From the NCBI RefSeq assembly GCF_964204645.1, contig NW_027437460.1, forward strand, positions 33,001-97,000: a stretch of 64,000 nt of DNA, in the 5' to 3' direction. The position numbers were made by a program, and so were the translations under genes. The stretch is from Tubulanus polymorphus. Its lineage: Eukaryota; Nemertea; Palaeonemertea; Tubulaniformes; Tubulanidae. Shown here in pieces: positions 43,301 through 56,386 of the stretch (its first letter is position 1; every line of letters starts with the position of its first letter). The notes beneath the pieces are model-generated. The model was not told where the DNA came from. It ran no database searches and saw only the letters and a program-made list of their open reading frames with translations.

Positions 43301-43550
43301 ATTTCAAATCAGTTCAATACGCCTAAACCCATCTTTTCAGATTGAAACCATCATCTTCAGAAGCAAAAGCAGCCAGAAAATTCTGAATCTTTCAAACAGT
43401 CTATTGAAAATCAGTTCAGTACACCCTAACCCACCAATTAAGATAGAATTCATCATCTTTAGGACCATATTTAGCTAGAAAAATCTGTATCTTTCAACCC
43501 ATCTACTCGAAATCAGTTCAGTTTACCTTAACCTATCATTTCAGATCGAA
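40336..43550 (+). repeat. Long-range duplicated satellite segment, copy 3
   Basis: Shares with copy 2 the TTCAGGAGGATTTAG variant (near 42,024) and the GCAAAACAAAAG insertion (near 42,643), 3,680-3,681 bp after those of copy 2. These two arose from each other most recently. It lacks one trimer near its start, a unit with AAAAAGTAGC and GATTGAAAGC, and also lacks the extra unit of copy 2. The spacing of landmarks therefore falls from 4,294 to 3,988 to 3,681 bp along the block, one trimer per step. Edges are approximate. Confidence 0.65.
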
Positions 43551-46500
43551 TCCATCCTCTTCAGGAGCAAAAAGTAGCTAGAAAATTCTTAATCTTTCCA
43601 CCTATCTATTTCAAAGCAGTTCAATACGCCTAAACCCATCTTTTCAGATTGAAAGCATCATCTTCAGAAGCAAAAGCAGCCAGAAAATTCTGAATCTTTC
43701 AAACAGTCTATTGAAAATCAGTTCAGTACACCCTAACCCACCAATTAAGATAGAATTCATCATCTTTAGGACCATATTTAGCTAGAAAAATCTGTATCTT
43801 TCAACCCATCTACTCGAAATCAGTTCAGTTTACCTTAACCTATCATTTCAGATTGAATCTATCATCTTCAGGAGCAAAAGTAGCTAGAAAATTCTTAATT
43901 TTTCCACCTATCTATTTCAAATCAGTTCAATACGCCTAAACCCATCTTTTCAGATTGAATCCATCATCTTCAGAAGCAAAAGCAGCCAGAAAATTCTGAA
44001 TCTTTCAAACAGTCTATTGAAAATCAGTTCAGTACACCCTAACCCACCAATTAAGATAGAATTCATCATCTTTAGGACCATATTTAGCTAGAAAAATCTG
44101 TATCTTTCAACCCATCTACTCGAAATCAGTTCAGTTTACCTTAACCTATCATTTCAGATCGAATCCATCATCTTCAGGAGCATTTAGTAGCCAGAAAATT
44201 CTTAATCTTTCCACCTATCTATTTCAAATCAGTTCAATACGCCTAAACCCATCTTTTCAGATTGAATCCATCATCTTCAGAAGCAAAAGCAGCCAGAAAA
44301 TCCTGAATCTTTCAAACAGTCTATTGAAAATCAGTTCAGTACACCCTAACCCACCAATTAAGATAGAATTCATCATCTTTAGGACCATATTTAGCTAGAA
44401 AAATCTGTATCTTTCAACCCATCTACCAAAAATCAGTTCAGTTTACCTTAACCTATCATTTCAGATCGAATCCATCATCTTCAGGAGCAAAAGTAGCTAG
44501 AAAATTCTTAATATTTCCACCTATCTATTTCAAATCAGTTCAATACGCCTAAACCCATCTTTTCAGATTGAAACCATCATCTTCAGAAGCAAAAGCAGCC
44601 AGAAAATTCTGAATCTTTCAAACAGTCTATTGAAAATCAGTTCAGTACACCCTAACCCACCAATTAAGATAGAATTCATCATCTTTAGGACCATATTTAG
44701 CTAGAAAAATCTGTATCTTTCAACCCATCTACTCGAAATCAGTTCAGTTTACCTTAACCTATCATTTCAGATCGAATCCATCCTCTTCAGGAGCAAAAAG
44801 TAGCTAGAAAATTCTTAATCTTTCCACCTATCTATTTCAAAGCAGTTCAATACGCCTAAACCCATCTTTTCAGATTGAAAGCATCATCTTCAGAAGCAAA
44901 AGCAGCCAGAAAATTCTGAATCTTTCAAACAGTCTATTGAAAATCAGTTCAGTACACCCTAACCCACCAATTAAGATAGAATTCATCATCTTTAGGACCA
45001 TATTTAGCTAGAAAAATCTGTATCTTTCAACCCATCTACTCGAAATCAGTTCAGTTTACCTTAACCTATCATTTCAGATCGAATTCATCATCTTCAGGAG
45101 CATTTAGTAGCCAGAAAATTCTTAATCTTTCCACCTATCTATTTCAAATCAGTTCAATACGCCTAAACCCATCTTTTCAGATTGAAACCATCATCTTCAG
45201 AAGCAAAAGCAGCCAGAAAATTCTGAATCTTTCACACAGTCTATTGAAAATCAGTTCAGTACACCCTAACCCACCAATTAAGATAGAATTCATCATCTTT
45301 AGGACCATATTTAGCTAGAAAAATCTGTATCTTTCAACCCATCTACTCGAAATCAGTTCAGTTTACCTTAACCTATCATTTCAGATCGAATCCATCCTCT
45401 TCAGGAGCAAAAAGTAGCTAGAAAATTCTTAATCTTTCCACCTATCTATTTCAAAGCAGTTCAATACGCCTAAACCCATCTTTTCAGATTGAAAGCATCA
45501 TCTTCAGAAGCAAAAGCAGCCAGAAAATTCTGAATCTTTCAAACAGTCTATTGAAAATCAGTTCAGTACACCCTAACCCACCAATTAAGATAGAATTCAT
45601 CATCTTTAGGACCATATTTAGCTAGAAAAATCTGTATCTTTCAACCCATCTACTCGAAATCAGTTCAGTTTACCTTAACCTATCATTTCAGATTGAATCT
45701 ATCATCTTCAGGAGCAAAAGTAGCTAGAAAATTCTTAATTTTTCCACCTATCTATTTCAAATCAGTTCAATACGCCTAAACCCATCTTTTCAGATTGAAT
45801 CCATCATCTTCAGAAGCAAAAGCAGCCAGAAAATTCTGAATCTTTCAAACAGTCTATTGAAAATCAGTTCAGTACACCCTAACCCACCAATTAAGATAGA
45901 ATTCATCATCTTTAGGACCATATTTAGCTAGAAAAATCTGTATCTTTCAACCCATCTACTCGAAATCAGTTCAGTTTACCTTAACCTATCATTTCAGATC
46001 GAATCCATCATCTTCAGGAGCATTTAGTAGCCAGAAAATTCTTAATCTTTCCACCTATCTATTTCAAATCAGTTCAATACGCCTAAACCCATCTTTTCAG
46101 ATTGAATCCATCATCTTCAGAAGCAAAAGCAGCCAGAAAATCCTGAATCTTTCAAACAGTCTATTGAAAATCAGTTCAGTACACCCTAACCCACCAATTA
46201 AGATAGAATTCATCATCTTTAGGACCATATTTAGCTAGAAAAATCTGTATCTTTCAACCGATCTACTCGAAATCAGTTCACTTTACCTTAACCAATCATT
46301 TCAGATCGAATCCATCATCTTCAGGAACAAAAGTAGCTAGAAAATTCTTAATCTTTCCACCTATCTATTTGAAATCAGTTCAATACGCCTAAACCCATCT
46401 TTTCAGATTGAATCCATCATCTTCAGAAGCAAAAGCAGCCAGAAAATTCTGAATCTTTCAAACAGTCTATTGAAAATCAGTTCAGTACACCCTAACCCAC

Positions 46501-49500
46501 CAATTAAGATAGAATTCATCATCTTTAGGACCATATTTAGCTAGAAAAATCTGTATCTTTCAACCCATCTACTCGAAATCAGTTTAGTTTACCTTAACCT
46601 ATCATTTGAGATCGAATCCATCATCTTCAGGAGCATTTAGTAGCCAGAAAATTCTTAATCTTTCCACCTATCTATTTCAAATCAGTTCAATACGCCTAAA
46701 CCCATCTTTTCAGATTGAATCCATCATCTTCAGAAGCAAAAGCAGCCAGAAAATTCTGAATCTTTCAAACAGTCTATTGAAAATCAGTTCAGTACACCCT
46801 AACCCACCAATTAAGATAGAATTCATCATCTTTAGGACCATATTTAGCTAGAAAAATCTGTATCTTTCAACCCATCTACTCGAAATCAGTTCAGTTTACC
46901 TTAACCTATCATTTCAGATCGAATCCATCATCTTCAGGAGCATTTAGTACCCAGAAAATTCTCAATCTTTCCACCTATCTATTTCAAATCAGTTCAATAC
47001 GCCTAAACCCATCTTTTCAGATTGAATCCATCATCTTCAGAAGCAAAAGCAGCCAGAAAATTCTGAATCTTTCAAACAGTCTATTGAAAATCAGTTCAGT
47101 ACACCCTAACCCACCAATTAAGATAGAATTCATCATCTTTAGGACCATATTTAGCTAGAAAAATCTGTATCTTTCAACCCATCTACTCGAAATCAGTTCA
47201 GTTTACCTTAACCTATCATTTCAGATTGAATCTATCATCTTCAGGAGCAAAAGTAGCTAGAAAATTCTTAATTTTTCCACCTATCTATTTCAAATCAGTT
47301 CAATACGCCTAAACCCATCTTTTCAGATTGAATCCATCATCTTCAGAAGCAAAAGCAGCCAGAAAATTCTGAATCTTTCAAACAGTCTATTGAAAATCAG
47401 TTCAGTACACCCTAACCCACCAATTAAGATAGAATTCATCATCTTTAGGACCATATTTAGCTAGAAAAATCTGTATCTTTCAACCCATCTACTCGAAATC
47501 AGTTCAGTTTACCTTAACCTATCATTTCAGATCGAATCCATCATCTTCAGGAGCATTTAGTAGCCAGAAAATTCTTAATCTTTCCACCTATCTATTTCAA
47601 ATCAGTTCAATACGCCTAAACCCATCTTTTCAGATTGAATCCATCATCTTCAGAAGCAAAAGCAGCCAGAAAATCCTGAATCTTTCAAACAGTCTATTGA
47701 AAGTCAGTTCAGTACACCCTAACCCACCAATTAAGATAGAATTCATCATCTTTAGGACCATATTTAGCTAGAAAAATCTGTATCTTTCAACCGATCTACT
47801 CGAAATCAGTTCACTTTACCTTAACCAATCATTTCAGATCGAATCCATCATCTTCAGGAGCAAAAGTAGCTAGAAAATTCTTAATCTTTCCACCTATCTA
47901 TTTCAAATCAGTTCAATACGCCTAAACCCATCTTTTCAGATTGATACCATCATCTTCAGAAGCAAAAGCAGCCAGAAAATTCTGAATCTTTCAAACAGTC
48001 TATTGAAAATCAGTTCAGTACACCCTAACCCACCAATTAAGATAGAATTCATCATCTTTAGGACCATATTTAGCTAGAAAAATCTGTATCTTTCAACCCA
48101 TCTACTCGAAATCAGTTCAGTTTACCTTAACCTATCATTTCAGATCGAATCCATCATCTTCAGGAGCATTTAGTAGCCAGAAAATTCTCAATCTTTCCAC
48201 CTATCTATTTCAAATCAGTTCAATACGCCTAAACCCATCTTTTCAGATTGAATCCATCATCTTCAGAAGCAAAAGCAGCCAGAAAATTCTGAATCTTTCA
48301 AACAGTCTATTGAAAATCAGTTCAGTACACCCTAACCCACCAATTAAGATAGAATTCATCATCTTTAGGACCATATTTAGCTAGAAAAATCTGTATCTTT
48401 CAACCGATCTACTCGAAATCAGTTCACTTTACCTTAACCAATCATTTCAGATCGAATCCATCATCTTCAGGAGCAAAAGTAGCTAGAAAATTCTTAATCT
48501 TTCCACCTATCTATTTCAAATCAGTTCAATACGCCTAAACCCATCTTTTCAGATTGATACCATCATCTTCAGAAGCAAAAGCAGCCAGAAAATTCTGAAT
48601 CTTTCAAACAGTCTATTGAAAATCAGTTCAGTACACCCTAACCCACCAATTAAGATAGAATTCATCATCTTTAGGACCATATTTAGCTAGAAAAATCTGT
48701 ATCTTTCAACCCATCTACTCGAAATCAGTTCAGTTTACCTTAACCTATCATTTTAGATCGAATCCATCATCTTCAGGAGCATTTAGTAGCCAGAAAATTC
48801 TCAATCTTTCCACCTATCTATTTCAAATCAGTTCAATACGCCTAAACCCATCTTTTCAGATTGAATCCATCATCTTCAGAAGCAAAAGCAGCCAGAAAAT
48901 TCTGAATCTTTCAAACAGTCTATTGAAAATCAGTTCAGTACACCCTAACCCACCAATTAAGATAGAATTCATCATCTTTAGGACCATATTTAGCTAGAAA
49001 AATCTGTATCTTTCAACCGATCTACTCGAAATCAGTTCAATTTACCTTAACCAATCATTTCAGATCGAATCCATCATCATCAGGAGCAAAAGTAGCTAGA
49101 AAATTCTTAATCTTTCCACCTATCTATTTGAAATCAGTTCAATACGCCTAAACCCATCTTTTCAGATTGAATCCATCATCTTCAGAAGCAAAAGCAGCCA
49201 GAAAATTCTGAATCTTTCAAAGAGTCTATTGAAAATCAGTTCAGTACACCCTAACCCACCAATTAAGATAGATTCATCATCTTTAGGACCATATTTAGCT
49301 AGAAAAATCTGTATCTTTCAACCCATCTACTCGAAATCAGTTCAGTTTACCTTAACCTATCATTTCAGATCGAATCCATCATCTTCAGGAGCAAAAAGTA
49401 GCTAGAAAATTCTTAATCTTTCCACCTATCTATTTCAAATCAGTTCAATACGCCTAAACCCATCTTTTCAGATTGAAAGCATCATCTTCAGAAGCAAAAG

Positions 49501-52500
49501 CAGCCAGAAAATTCTGAATCTTTCAAACAGTCTATTGAAAATCAGTTCAGTACACCCTAACCCACCAATTAAGATAGAATTCATCATCTTTAGGACCATA
49601 TTTAGCTAGAAAAATCTGTATCTTTCAACCCATCTACTCGAAATCAGTTCAGTTTACCTTAACCTATCATTTGAGATCGAATCCATCATCTTCAGGAGCA
49701 TTTAGTAGCCAGAAAATTCTTAACCTTTCCACCTATCTATTTCAAATCAGTTCAATACGCCTAAACCCATCTTTTCAGATTGAATCCATCATCTTCAGAA
49801 GCAAAAGCAGCCAGAAAATCCTGAATCTTTCAAACAGTCTATTCAAAATCAGTTCAGTACACCCTAACACACCAATTAAGATAGAATTCATCATCTTTAG
49901 GACCATATTTAGCTAGAAAAATCTGTATCTTTCAACCCATCTTCTCGAAATCAGTTCAGTTAACCTTAACCTATCATTTCAGATCGAATCCATCATCTTC
50001 AGGAGCATTTAGTAGCCAGAAAATTCTTAATCTTTCCACCTATCTATTTCAAATCAGTTCAATACGCCTAAACCCATCTTTTCGGATTGAAACCATCATC
50101 TTCAGAAGCAAAAGCAGCCAGAAAATTCTGAATCTTTCAAACAGTCTATTGAAAATCAGTTCAGTACACCCTAACCCACCAATTAAGATAGAATTCATCA
50201 TCTTTAGGACCATATTTAGCTAGAAAAATCTGTATCTTTCAACCGATCTACTCGAAATCAGTTCAGTTTACCTTAACCTATCATTTCAGATCGAATCCAT
50301 CATCTTCAGGAGCAAAAGTAGCTAGAAAATTCTTAATCTTTCCACCTATCTATTTGAAGTCAGTTCAATACGCCTTAACCCATCTTTTCAGATTGAAACC
50401 ATCATCTTCAGAAGGAAAAGCAGCCAGAAAATTCTGAATCTTTCAAACAGTCTATTGAAAATCAGTTCAGTACACCCTAACCCACCAATTAAGATAGAAT
50501 TCATCATCTTTAGGACCATATTTAGCTAGAAAAATCTGTATCTTTCAACCCATCCACCAAAAATCAGTTCAGTTTACCTTAACCTATCATTTCAGATCGA
50601 ATCCATCATCTTCAGGAGCAAAAGTAGCTAGAAAATTCTTAATCTTTCCACCTATCTATTTGAAGTCAGTTCAATACGCCTTAACCCATCTTTTCAGATT
50701 GAAACCATCATCTTCAGAAGCAAAAGCAGCCAGAAAATTCTGAATCTTTCAAACAGTCTATTGAAAATCAGTTCAGTACACCCTAACCCACCAATTAAGA
50801 TAGAATTCATCATCTTTAGGACCATATTTAGCTAGAAAAATCTGTATCTTTCAACCCATCTACTCGAAATCAGTTTAGTTTACCTTAACCTATCATTTGA
50901 GATCGAATCCATCATCTTCAGGAGCAAAAGTAGCTAGAAAATTCTTAATCTTTCCACCTATCTATTTCAAATCAGTTCAATACGCCTAAACCCATCTTTT
51001 CAGATTGAAACCATCATCTTCAGAAGCAAAAGCAGCCAGAAAATTCTGAATCTTTCAAACAGTCTATTGAAAATCAGTTCATTACACCCTAACCCACCAA
51101 TTAAGATAGAATTCATCATCTTTAGGACCATATTTAGCTAGAAAAATCTGTATCTTTCAACCCATCTACTCGAAATCAGTTCAGTTTACCTTAACCTATC
51201 ATTTCAGATCGAATCTATCATCTTCAGGAGCAAAAGTAGCTAGAAAATTCGTAATCTTTCCACCTATCTATTTGAAATCAGTTCAATACGCCTAAACCCA
51301 TCTTTTCAGATTGAATCCATCATCTTCAGAAGCAAAAGCAGCCAGAAAATTCTGAATCTTTCAAACAGTCTATTGATAATCAGTTCAGTACTCCCTAACC
51401 CACCAATTAAGATAGAATTCATCATCTTTAGGACCATATTTAGCTAGAAAAATCTGTATCTTTCAACCCATCTACTCGAAATCAGTTCAGTTTACCTTAA
51501 CCTATCATTTCAGATCGAATTCATCATCTTCAGGAGCATTTAGTAGCCAGAAAATTCTTAATATTTCCACCTATCTATTTCAAATCAGTTCAATACGCCT
51601 AAACCCATCTTTTCAGATTGAATCCATCATCTTCAGAAGCAAAAGCAGCCAGAAAATTCTGAATCTTTCAAACAGTCTATTGAAAATCAGTTCAGTACAC
51701 CCTAACCCACCAATTAAGATAGAATTCATCATCTTTAGGACCATATTTAGCTAGAAAAATCTGTATCTTTCAACCCATCTACTCGACATCAGTTTAGTTT
51801 ACCTTAACCTATCATTTCAGATCGAATTCATCATCTTCAGGAGCATTTAGTAGCCAGAAAATTCTTAATCTTTCCACCTATCTATTTCAAATCAGTTCAA
51901 TACGCCTAAACCCATCTTTTCAGATTGAATCCATCATCTTCAGAAGCAAAAGAAGCCAGAAAATTCTGAATCTTTCAAACAGTCTATTGAAAATCAGTTC
52001 AGTACACCCTAACCCACCAATTAAGATAGAATTCATCATCTTTAGGACCATATTTAGCTAGAAAAATCTGTATCTTTCAACCCATCTACTCGAAATCAGT
52101 TCAGTTTACCTTAACCTATCATTTGAGATCGAATCCATCATCTTCAGGAGCATGTAGTAGCCAGAAAATTCTTAATCTTTCCACCTATCTATTTCAAATC
52201 AGTTCAATACGCCTAAACCCATCTTTTCAGATTGAAACCATCATCTTCAGAAGCAAAAGCAGCCAGAAAATTCTGAATCTTTCAAACAGTCTATTGAAAA
52301 TCAGTTCAGTACACCCTAACCCACCAATTAAGATAGAATTCATCATCTTTAGGACCATATTTAGCTAGAAAAATCTGTATCTTTCAACCCATCTTCTCGA
52401 AATCAGTTCACTTTACCTTAACCTATCATTTCAGATCGAATCTATCATCTTCAGGAGCAAAAGTAGCTAGAAAATTCTTAATCTTTCCACCTATCGATTT

Positions 52501-53350
52501 CAAATCAGTTCAATACGCCTAAACCCATCTTTTCAGATTGAATCCATCATCTTCAGAAGCAAAAGCAGCCAGAAAATTCTGAATCTTTCAAACAGTCTAT
52601 TGAAAATCAGTTCAGTACACCCTAACCCACCAATTAAGATAGAATTCATCATCTTTAGGACCATATTTAGCTAGAAAAATCTGTATCTTTCAACCCATCT
52701 ACTCGAAATCAGTTCAGTTTACCTTAACCTATCATTTGAGATCGAATCCATCATCTTCAGGAGCATTTAGTAGCCTGAAAATTCTTAATCTTTCCACCTA
52801 TCTATTTCAAATCAGTTCAATACGCCTAAACCCATCTTTTCAGATTGAATCCATCACCTTCAGAAGCAAAAGCAGCCAGAAAATTCTGAATCTTTCGAAC
52901 AGTCTATTGAAAATCAGTTCAGTACACCCTAACCCACCAATTAAGATAGAATTCATCATCTTTAGGACCATATTTAGCTAGAAAAATCTGTATCTTTCAA
53001 CCCATCTACTCGAAATCAGTTCAGTTTACCTTAACCTATCATTTCAGATCGAATCCATCATCTTCAGGAGCAAAAGTAGCTAGAAAATTCGTAATCTTTC
53101 CACCTATCTATTTCAAATCAGTTCAATACGCCTAAACCCATCTTTTCAGATTGAATCCATCATCTTCAGAAGCAAAAGCAGCCAGAAAATTCTGAATCTT
53201 TCAAACAGTCTATTGAAAATCAGTTCAGTACACCCTAGCCCACCAATTAAGATAGAATTCATCATCTTTAAGACCATATTTAGCTAGAAAAATCTGTATC
53301 TTTCAACCCATCTACTCGAAATCAGTCCAGTTTACCTTAACCTATCATTT

Positions 53351-53640
53351 GAGATCGAATCCATCATCTTCAGGAGCATTTAGTAGCCAGAAAATTCTTA
53401 ATCTTTCCACCTATCTATTTCAAATCAGTTCAATACGCCTAACCCCATCTTTTCAGATTGAATCTATCATCTCCACGAGCAAAAGCAGCTAGAAAATTCT
53501 TAATCTTTCCACCCATCTACTCGAAATCAGTTCAGTTTACCTTAACCTATCATTTCAGATCAAACAACCCTGAATCTGAATCTTTCAACCTATCTATTTG
53601 AATTCAGTTAAGTACACCCCGACTCATATCTATTCATAAT
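53351..53640 (+). repeat. Right edge of the satellite array: hybrid monomer and decayed copies
   Basis: The last normal A monomer is 53,351-53,453. The following monomer (53,454-53,555) starts as B and ends as C, with CCATCTACTCG and GTTTACC, so one monomer has been lost. After TTTCAGATC at 53,553-53,561 the match becomes loose. Fragments such as GAATCTTTCAACC and CTATTTGAATTCAGTTAAG, and then ATTCATAATCAGTTTC near 53,630, still resemble the satellite. Recognisable similarity ends near 53,640. Divergence at the edge is expected where unequal exchange no longer homogenises copies. Confidence 0.8.
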
Positions 53641-56386
53641 CAGTTTCAACAGTTTATAACGAATTCAGTAGTGAATTCTAAAACTTCTTTAATTTAATCT
53701 TATTGACAACGAGAGGGTTGCGAAATTGGAGTAACTGACCCCGTAAAATTACAATAGACAGAGACCTACCTACTTAGACTCGCCGTGAGAAAAATGAAAC
53801 AGCACGAAATGACTTCAAACGATGACTAAAAAAGGTCGCAGGCACATCCAACATTTATAATCTATAGAATAATTGTAATAAATTGTTGAATCTTATTCTG
53901 TTTCATGTAATGAATTTCTATGTTTGCAATAAAAAAATGTGTTCACTGGTACGAAAACAACCGCTGCTATTACGAGATTAATATATGAAATTGAGAGGAG
54001 ACCTCAAAATAACAAGGTGTGGATTATTTAAATATATAATTTTTCAATGATTTGAATCATCAACTTAATTTCAACATTACAATCCGCGTCTTCTAAAAAT
54101 ATACGCGAGAAATATCGACATCGAAAACAGCGCGACCAAAATCAGTAAATTAATTCAACCAAATAAACCAGAAACCCAGGTCCCAATGGAATAGGACCCG
54201 ACCGGGTGGGATGGGTGCTGTCTGAACCTGAAACCAGTTGTACGTAAGTAAATGTCATTTGTATTTTATAAGAAGTAGAGTTCAACAGTTCAACTCTTCA
54301 TCTTAATCAAATCACACTTAACTCACAAACTGTCAAACATTTTCAATCAAGTTCAATTGTAAATAAATGCAACTTTTAGTGTTAAAAAGTTCCACTTGAA
54401 ATTTCAACTGTATTTTAAATCAACAGCTGAAATTATGTTCTAATTCACGGATTTATCAACTAACTATTCTAACCTAACCTATATATATTCGGCCTACCTA
54501 TTCAGGCTCGGGTTTAGAGGTAGGGGATACTGAAATAGAGACATGTTATACAGGTCAAACCGGAATTCTTCAGTCACTCTGTCATCATCATTCAACTTCA
54601 GGTTCAATCTTCTGTGACTAGGGGGTCTTGTTCTTCTCAATAGAAAGAAATAGAATATACAGGTCGCACCTGAATCGGGCCACTCTGTTGTGTGCTGGGG
54701 GTGAAGACACGTACTCTGTGGCCTAGTCTTCTAGGGTCTTGTCTCAGCGATGACCCTGAAATTGTCATGTTTATTTCAAGTAAAGTTTTTACATAATAGG
54801 CGTTGTCTAGTAAAGCAATAGATTTAAAAAACCGATATTCTGAAAAAAAAAGAAAAACACCTGAAAATAGAGAGAAACCCTGGAAAAGAAGCATGAAATA
54901 CAGGATCCTGAAATTAAGATATTAAGCATCAGAATAAACAAACAGCTTCCTCCAACTGAGAACTCCCAGGACACCACGCATAGCACCCTTATTTCTTTAC
55001 TTAGATTAACCCATTATATTTCCATGTAATTCTATAACTTACTAACTCACCGAGTAAGTTCCTAAACTAACTAACTAAACCTATAAAACATAATTTCAGC
55101 TGTTAATGTATTTCTAACTTACAGTTTATCCAATCCTGTGTGTGTAATGTATGAATCCAATGATAATCCTTGATTCAATTTGGATCCTTGTGTTTTCAAT
55201 AACGTGCCGGAATCCTGAATAAGAAATTTAGTTTCCAGTAACAGTTCACAGTTTTTGAGAACAGGTCATATTAATCGATTCCATTCAGAATAAATCCGTA
55301 TATATGTTCACAAGAGGTAGGTATGTTAAAATGTCTGATTTTTACTGTAGACATGACGTGCGAGCACCTCTAAGTCCGACAGACATACGAATAATGTACA
55401 CTTGACACCCAGATTTAATAATCTGTGCTGGACACGACGAACGACAAGAATGGTCGAACACAATGAAGCTTCATATTTCATATTATCTAACTATTGGGGT
55501 CACTGGTCATAATCCATCTTCGCTCTATAAACTGCGCGGCTCTGGTGAAATCAATCCATTACGAACTGCATGAAGTATGTATCAGTATAAATCAGATACT
55601 ATAGAAATATCTTATAGCAATTGATTTAACTTGAAATTTGAATTTTAATGATTGATTTATATTTTCATGAGGTTTCGGCGCCGCCAACACCGGGTCCAGC
55701 TTCCAAAACATCCTCATCGATGATTCGACGCATGATTAGTCATAGTCGTCAGTGATTGGATACAAAGTTAGTCATACTCGTCGGTGTTTGGCTAACTGGT
55801 ACAAAATATAAATATCTAAACTGGATGAAGCCGGTTGGTATTATTGTCCGAGAACGGATAAACAATAAATAACACTCGACACATTTCACGAGACTATAAA
55901 TCATCTTCTTTTTATTACACAGAATACATGTCACTAAAACAGTGTCCATCTTACAGTAGACACGACGTATTAATATCATCTCAAACTGCACCGAAATATT
56001 ACTAGTAACTGTTTGGATACTGAATGTACCCGTGTGTGACGCGCTGTGACAGGTTTCTGCGTGAACTGGTGCAACACGCGGCTAATGCAGTTTTATCTGT
56101 TGAAAATCAATTCTACTTTTAATTGATTTCGAGTCATTTGTCATTAAGTACAGCATTTGCCAATTCAGTCATTTGTCATTCATTTTTCATTATCTATGGC
56201 ATTTATCATTTTAAAGTCATTTGTAAAAATTCCGTAAATCAAGACTAAAAACCACCGAGCTTCTTGGTCATAGAAAAATTGATATCTTTCGTAATGCCAA
56301 ATCACGTCAATAATAACAAATCACGTCAATAATACCAAATCACGTTGATAATGCCAAATCCAAGTCGAATATACCGTCATTTGGTA
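53641..56386. other. Unique intergenic DNA, no gene supported
   Basis: No reading frame here has coding character or clear splice-bounded exons. An AATAAA lies at 53,928-53,933 (+), but nothing upstream of it looks like a coding exon. Two loosely similar stretches near 54,545-54,590 and 54,655-54,700 both contain ATACAGGTC followed by CACTCTGT, suggesting a local old duplication of about 110 bp. At 56,130-56,225 the strand is rich in repeated CATTTGTCATT-like words. The reverse complement carries possible polyadenylation signals for the receptor gene to the right: ATTAAA at about 56,118-56,123 and AATAAA at 55,911-55,916. Confidence 0.6.
56297..56362 (+). repeat. 19-bp minisatellite, about 3.5 copies
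   Basis: The unit CCAAATCACGTCAATAATA repeats every 19 bp with few substitutions and ends just before the receptor stop codon on the minus strand. In the receptor transcript it would lie in the 3' untranslated region. Confidence 0.75.

Larger units (their letters stand above)
1..53556 (+). repeat. Satellite DNA array, 306-bp trimeric higher-order repeat
   Basis: This is an unbroken tandem array, all copies in one orientation, truncated by the left window edge. The start of the unit recurs at 1, 307 and onwards every 305-307 bp, about 175 times. Each unit is three related 102-bp monomers in fixed order. Copies of the same monomer type in different units differ by only a few bases, while types differ by 20-24 of 102 positions, so the trimer is what is being homogenised. 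One-base length changes account for 305 and 307: some C monomers lose an A in the EcoRI-site region, and some A monomers gain one base after GGAGCA. No transposon, gene or unrelated insertion was seen in it. Size, order and homogeneity are typical of centromeric, pericentromeric or subtelomeric satellite; which of these it is cannot be seen here. Confidence 0.97.

Noticed and set aside
2640-52981. Many repeated open frames of 75-126 codons inside the satellite
   Set aside because: They start at TTG, not ATG, differ only as the satellite differs, and arise because 102 and 306 are multiples of three. The longest need a one-base deletion to join frames. No motif or codon bias was seen; the DNA period explains them fully.
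1-53556. CRISPR-like regular repetition
   Set aside because: There are no unique spacers; the whole unit repeats, and the flanking genes are eukaryotic with introns.
53700-53933. Possible 3' end of a plus-strand gene with AATAAA
   Set aside because: No coding exon could be found between the satellite edge and the signal; an isolated hexamer in AT-rich DNA is weak evidence.
54637-54894. 85-codon frame on the minus strand
   Set aside because: Low-complexity hydrophobic start, no recognisable domain, and it overlaps a locally duplicated non-coding stretch.
55749-55991. 80-codon frame on the minus strand with several cysteines
   Set aside because: No domain or signal, and no supporting splice sites or neighbours; its length is expected by chance.
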